This document shows positions 7,603 to 10,068 of a stretch of DNA of 10,068 bases, piece by piece (position 1 is the stretch's first letter; each line of letters begins with the position of its first letter). Under the pieces are notes generated by a model that did no database searches, was not told the DNA's origin, and was given only the letters and a program-made list of their open reading frames with translations. The stretch lies in assembly GCA_002427165.1 (NCBI GenBank), contig DIQB01000125.1, forward strand, positions 4,800 to 14,867. The letters run 5' to 3'. Origin of the DNA: Firmicutes bacterium UBA5473 (GTDB lineage Bacteria > Bacillota > DTU084). Position numbers and translations under genes: made by a program.

Positions 7603-8805
7603 CTAGCTGCGGTAGCTGGCATTGATTTTCACATAATCAAAAGTGAGATCGCATGTCCAGGCTGTGGCCTGAAAGCTGCCTGAATTTAGATCTACGCTGA
7701 TTTTTACTTCTTCTTGCCCTAGAATCGCCTTTGCCCGCTCTTCGCTGAAATCTATACCGCGGCCCTGCTCCGCCACTTTCAGATCCCCGAGAAAGATTTC
7801 CACCTTCTCCACATCGAAGCTGGCGCCGCTATAGCCGGCAGCACAGAGGATCCTCCCCCAGTTGGCATCTTCTCCGAAGACAGCTGTCTTCACAAGATTA
7901 GAACTGGCGATACTGCGGGCAACTGTGCGGGCAGTATCGAGATTTGCAGCTCCCCTAGTCTGGATCTCCACCAGCTTCGTTGCGCCTTCTCCATCTCGGG
8001 CGATGAGCTTGGCCAGCTGTCGTGTTACTTCAAACAAAGCCTGGCAAAAAACTTGATAATCGGCATCTTCCTCTTTAATCTCGGGGTTTTCTGCCAGGCC
8101 ATTGGCCAATACCAATACCATATCGTTGGTGCTGGTATCCCGATCCACGGAGATCATATTGAAGCTTTGGGCTGTGGCCTCGCCGAGCGCTCGCTCCAAT
8201 AGAGACCGGTCTATGGCAGCATCTGTGGTGATAAATGCCAGCATTGTTGCCATATTGGGATGGATCATGCCCGAGCCTTTGGTCATGCCGCCCATGCGCA
8301 CTGTTTTGCCGCCTAGTTGAAATTCCATAGCATATTCTTTAGTAAAAGTGTCTGTGGTGAGGATGGCCTCTGCTGCAGAGCCGCCACCTTGTGGATTCAG
8401 TTTGGGCACAATTGCCTCGATGCCACGCTCTAGCTTCTCCATAGGCAAATTAACGCCAATCACGCCTGTGGAGCCCACTAGTACCTCCTCGGCACTGCAG
8501 CCCAATTTTTGGGCAACTTGGGCTGTCATAGCCTCGGCATCGGCCATGCCCTGCTCACCTGTGCAAGCATTAGCATTGGCGCTGTTTACAACTACAGCCC
8601 GAATCTTACCCTTGTGGGCCAGATGTTCTTTGGTAACTTTAATTGGCGCTGCCTGCACCAGGTTAGTTGTGAACATGCCCGCTGCTGTAGCTGGCACCTC
8701 ACTTGCAAACAGGGCCAGATCAGGTTTCACCTTTTTAAGACCAATATGCATCCCTGCAGCCTCAAATCCTCGGGCTGCAGTAATTCCACCTGCTATTTTT
8801 TGCAA
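7603..8805 (-). CDS. argJ: Bifunctional ornithine acetyltransferase / N-acetylglutamate synthase ArgJ
   Basis: ArgJ moves the acetyl group from N-acetylornithine to glutamate, releasing ornithine, and in many bacteria also makes N-acetylglutamate from acetyl-CoA. It is an N-terminal-nucleophile-type enzyme that cleaves itself into alpha and beta chains. The 400-residue product carries GSTGVIG (111-117, oxyanion-hole Thr-Gly) and KGSGMIHPNMATMLAF (176-191), with the expected cleavage between Ala186 and Thr187, which makes Thr187 the nucleophile. The start is TTG at 8805, because GGGAGG lies 7 nt before it, the protein then begins MQKIAGGITAARGF as in homologues, and no earlier ATG exists. It follows argC by 12 nt. 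No argA is seen, consistent with the cyclic pathway. Whether this copy has both activities cannot be read from sequence alone. Confidence 0.97.
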   Translation of the reverse strand: MQKIAGGITAARGFEAAGMHIGLKKVKPDLALFASEVPATAAGMFTTNLVQAAPIKVTKEHLAHKGKIRAVVVNSANANACTGEQGMADAEAMTAQVAQKLGCSAEEVLVGSTGVIGVNLPMEKLERGIEAIVPKLNPQGGGSAAEAILTTDTFTKEYAMEFQLGGKTVRMGGMTKGSGMIHPNMATMLAFITTDAAIDRSLLERALGEATAQSFNMISVDRDTSTNDMVLVLANGLAENPEIKEEDADYQVFCQALFEVTRQLAKLIARDGEGATKLVEIQTRGAANLDTARTVARSIASSNLVKTAVFGEDANWGRILCAAGYSGASFDVEKVEIFLGDLKVAEQGRGIDFSEERAKAILGQEEVKISVDLNSGSFQATAWTCDLTFDYVKINASYRS

Positions 8806-8812
8806 AAGTCTC

Positions 8813-8818
8813 CCTCCC
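8813..8818 (-). promoter_or_regulatory. Ribosome-binding site that fixes the TTG start of argJ
   Basis: GGGAGG begins with the last base of the argC TAG stop and is followed by GAGACTT (7 nt) and TTG (8803-8805). Spacing is optimal, supporting the unusual start codon. Confidence 0.75.
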
Positions 8819-9852
8819 TACGGATAAATTGCCGGCTGGTCAATACCAAGTTTCTCTTCCCAGCCTGCCATCAGGTTCATATTTTGGATTGCCTGACTTG
8901 CAGCTCCCTTGCCTAGGTTATCGATGGCAGATATTACCACTGCCCTTCCAACCCTAGGATCAAAGCGGATCGCTAGCTCGCAGAAGTTAGAGCCCAAAAC
9001 ACCTTTGGTCTGGGGGAGTCGCTCAAGTCCTAGGACTCTTACGAAATATTCATCTTTATAAAAACTTCTGTACGCATCAATTAGCTCCTCTGTTGAGGTT
9101 GCACCTTCAATTCCCAAAGTGACAGTAGTTAGAATCCCGCGGATTGTGGGAACTAGGTGAGGTGTGAAGGTAACTTTTAGCTCTGAACCAGCCAAAGCCG
9201 AAAGCTCCTGCTCTATTTCAGGCACGTGTCTGTGCGTTCCCACGCCATAGGCGATGAGGTTCTCGTCGCAATGGGGGAAGTGATATAGGGCTCCCTCACC
9301 CCGACCTGCCCCTGAAACGCCTGAGAGGGAATCGATGACGATGGTATCGAGTTTTACCAACCCCGCTTTCAAAAGAGGAGCTAGGGCCAAGATCACACTT
9401 GTGGGATAGCAACCCGGGTTGCCTATGATCCTTGCATTTTTAATCTCTTCTCTGTGGATCTCCGGCAGGCCATAGACTGCCTCACCCATCAGCTCTGGGG
9501 CTTTATGCTCCACCCGATACCACTGGTGATAAATATCAAGATCACGAATTCGGAAGTCTGCACCAATATCAATTACCTTCTGCCCTGCCCCAACTAATTT
9601 TTCTGCCATACCACTGGCAACGCCATGGGGCACAGCCAGAAATACCAGATCGCAGCCGTCCATCTCCTCGGGTCCCACAAAAGTCAGAGGCAGGTCCGGT
9701 AGGGCCAAAGAGGGAAAGACCTCACCTAGAGGCTTGCCAATATGAGTTCTTGAGGCGATAGCCTGAATTTTAACGTTGCTGTGGCGAGCGAGGAGTCTGA
9801 TTAGTTCTCCCCCTGCATATCCTGAAGCACCTACAATGCCGATCTTCAACAT
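8818..9852 (-). CDS. argC: N-acetyl-gamma-glutamyl-phosphate reductase ArgC
   Basis: ArgC reduces N-acetylglutamyl phosphate with NADPH to N-acetylglutamate semialdehyde, the third step of the pathway. The 344-residue product matches the longer (type 1) ArgC family. It has the dinucleotide-binding GASGYAGGELIRLL (8-21), FLAVPHG (71-77), the catalytic cysteine motif GNPGCYPTS with Cys148, SLSGVSGAGR (175-184) and GVGTHRHVPEI (203-213), which holds the conserved active-site histidine. The start at 9852 has a strong AAGGAGG site (9861-9867) 8 nt upstream. It is the first gene of the operon, directly behind a promoter covered by two ARG boxes, so arginine repression by ArgR/AhrC is expected. Confidence 0.98.
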   Translation of the reverse strand: MLKIGIVGASGYAGGELIRLLARHSNVKIQAIASRTHIGKPLGEVFPSLALPDLPLTFVGPEEMDGCDLVFLAVPHGVASGMAEKLVGAGQKVIDIGADFRIRDLDIYHQWYRVEHKAPELMGEAVYGLPEIHREEIKNARIIGNPGCYPTSVILALAPLLKAGLVKLDTIVIDSLSGVSGAGRGEGALYHFPHCDENLIAYGVGTHRHVPEIEQELSALAGSELKVTFTPHLVPTIRGILTTVTLGIEGATSTEELIDAYRSFYKDEYFVRVLGLERLPQTKGVLGSNFCELAIRFDPRVGRAVVISAIDNLGKGAASQAIQNMNLMAGWEEKLGIDQPAIYP

Positions 9853-9860
9853 AAATAAAG

Positions 9861-9867
9861 CCTCCTT
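9861..9867 (-). promoter_or_regulatory. Ribosome-binding site of argC
   Basis: AAGGAGG on the minus strand, 8 nt before the ATG at 9852, is near-perfectly complementary to the 16S rRNA end. With a transcription start near 9876 the untranslated leader is only about 24 nt, which leaves no room for an attenuator or riboswitch. Confidence 0.8.
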
Positions 9868-9874
9868 GTAACTA

Positions 9875-9892
9875 ATGGTATAATTATACTAT
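9875..9892 (-). promoter_or_regulatory. ARG box 1 (proximal ArgR/AhrC operator), overlapping the argC -10
   Basis: The plus strand reads ATGGTATAATTATACTAT, palindromic at all but two symmetric positions, with a perfect 12-bp core GTATAATTATAC. It fits the ARG box core G-N-A-T-W4-A-T-N-C. It covers the argC -10 hexamer and ends 3 bp before the second box, which is the typical tandem ARG box spacing. Confidence 0.65.
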
Positions 9893-9912
9893 AACCATGC
9901 ATAAAAATACAA
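9883..9912 (-). promoter_or_regulatory. argC promoter (sigma-A type)
   Basis: The minus strand has a perfect TATAAT (9883-9888), an 18-bp spacer and TTGTAT (9907-9912), a weak 3/6 match to TTGACA. The start would lie near 9876. Both hexamers lie inside the ARG boxes. The upstream DNA (about 9926-9960) is AT-rich and could act as an UP element. Confidence 0.65.
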
Positions 9913-9913
9913 C
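9896..9913 (-). promoter_or_regulatory. ARG box 2 (distal ArgR/AhrC operator), overlapping the argC -35
   Basis: The plus strand reads CATGCATAAAAATACAAC, matching the Bacillus AhrC operator consensus CATGAATAAAAATTCAAG, as I recall it, at 15 of 18 positions. Its centre is 21 bp from that of box 1, two helical turns, as expected for cooperative binding of one ArgR hexamer. It covers the -35 region, so repression by exclusion of RNA polymerase is likely. Confidence 0.75.
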
Positions 9914-10003
9914 CCCAATTGGCGGTTATTTTAAAATTTTATCTTCTTGTAACAATTAAAAGCTTGCGGGTTTTCGACACTTAACAACCAAATAAGTATC
10001 ACC
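9914..10003. other. AT-rich non-coding stretch upstream of the argC promoter
   Basis: No credible gene was found on either strand. It holds an imperfect palindrome centred on CCAATTGG (9915-9922; with flanks AACC and GGTT it spans 9911-9927, one extra base in the right arm) and an A/T tract (TTTTAAAATTTTAT near 9930-9943). Function unknown. Confidence 0.4.
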
Positions 10004-10029
10004 AAAACCGCATAGTAGCGGCTTTTTTT
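10004..10029 (+). terminator. Terminator-like hairpin with a seven-T tail
   Basis: CCGC (10008-10011) and GCGG (10018-10021) form a stem around ATAGTA, extended by AAAA/TTTT pairing across a bulged C (10022), and followed by seven T residues on the plus strand. On the minus strand the same hairpin is followed by TTTT, so it may instead end a gene entering from beyond the right edge. The stem is short; confidence is moderate. Confidence 0.45.
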
Positions 10030-10051
10030 ATGTCAAATAATGAAAAAAGTT

Positions 10052-10068
10052 TGTTGTATGTGTTGTAT
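10052..10068. repeat. Short direct repeat at the window edge
   Basis: TGTTGTAT occurs twice (10052-10059 and 10061-10068), separated by one G. It is cut by the window edge; whether further copies follow cannot be seen. Confidence 0.35.

Noticed and set aside
7590..7622. Longer argB start at 7622 (MPATAARGG...)
   Set aside because: It lies inside argJ without a suitable ribosome-binding site; the GGGAGGG at 7596-7602 points to the triple ATG, best the one at 7589.
9897..9959. A 20-codon plus-strand open frame starting ATGCATAAAAAT
   Set aside because: No ribosome-binding site precedes it and its start lies within ARG box 2; this is expected by chance in AT-rich DNA.
10015..10036. TTGACA on the minus strand (10031-10036) as a promoter toward argC
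   Set aside because: The only -10 candidates at 16-17 bp (TATGCG, ATGCGG) are poor and fall within the terminator-like hairpin.

Overview
The window carries a nearly complete arginine biosynthesis locus of a Gram-positive, clostridial-type bacterium (Bacillota; genus not resolved). The assignment rests on strong GGAGG-type ribosome-binding sites before every gene, two TTG starts, a bifunctional ArgJ, a pair of ARG boxes close to the Bacillus AhrC/ArgR consensus, and an ECF-type S-component membrane protein. Base composition is intermediate. All genes but one lie on the minus strand, so the layout is described right to left, in the direction of transcription.

Positions 10068-9853 form the control region: a terminator-like hairpin, an AT-rich stretch, and a sigma-A-type promoter covered by two 18-bp ARG boxes 3 bp apart. 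Then follow argC (9852-8818), argJ (8805-7603, TTG start), argB (7589-6705) and argD (6715-5528), which are tightly packed or overlapping and surely one operon. The series is interrupted at 5023-5502 by a plus-strand gene for a small six-helix membrane protein that looks like an orphan ECF transporter S component. It converges with argD on a shared hairpin terminator and diverges from argF. After a 163-bp intergenic region come argF (4859-3891), argG (3894-2692, ATGA overlap) and argH (2690-1299, 1-nt gap). Next is ilvD (1256 to beyond the left edge), which has a TTG start and a possible promoter of its own.

Together ArgJ, ArgB, ArgC and ArgD convert glutamate to N-acetylornithine and, by acetyl recycling in ArgJ, to ornithine. 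ArgF, ArgG and ArgH then make citrulline, argininosuccinate and arginine. argA is not needed because ArgJ recycles acetyl groups, and carAB (carbamoyl phosphate supply) is not in the window. ilvD begins a branched-chain amino acid segment.

The most unusual signals are outside the obvious gene content. (1) The argF leader contains a solitary 32-nt element (4904-4935) with the length, conserved end and hairpin of a type I-C CRISPR repeat, oriented so that it would be transcribed as a repeat in argF mRNA. (2) A long hairpin sits just upstream of the S-component ribosome-binding site. (3) A perfect 14-bp inverted repeat with a 5-nt loop lies inside the start of argH. (4) A reverse-oriented transporter gene splits the arg operon, with no clear sigma-A promoter visible for argFGH.
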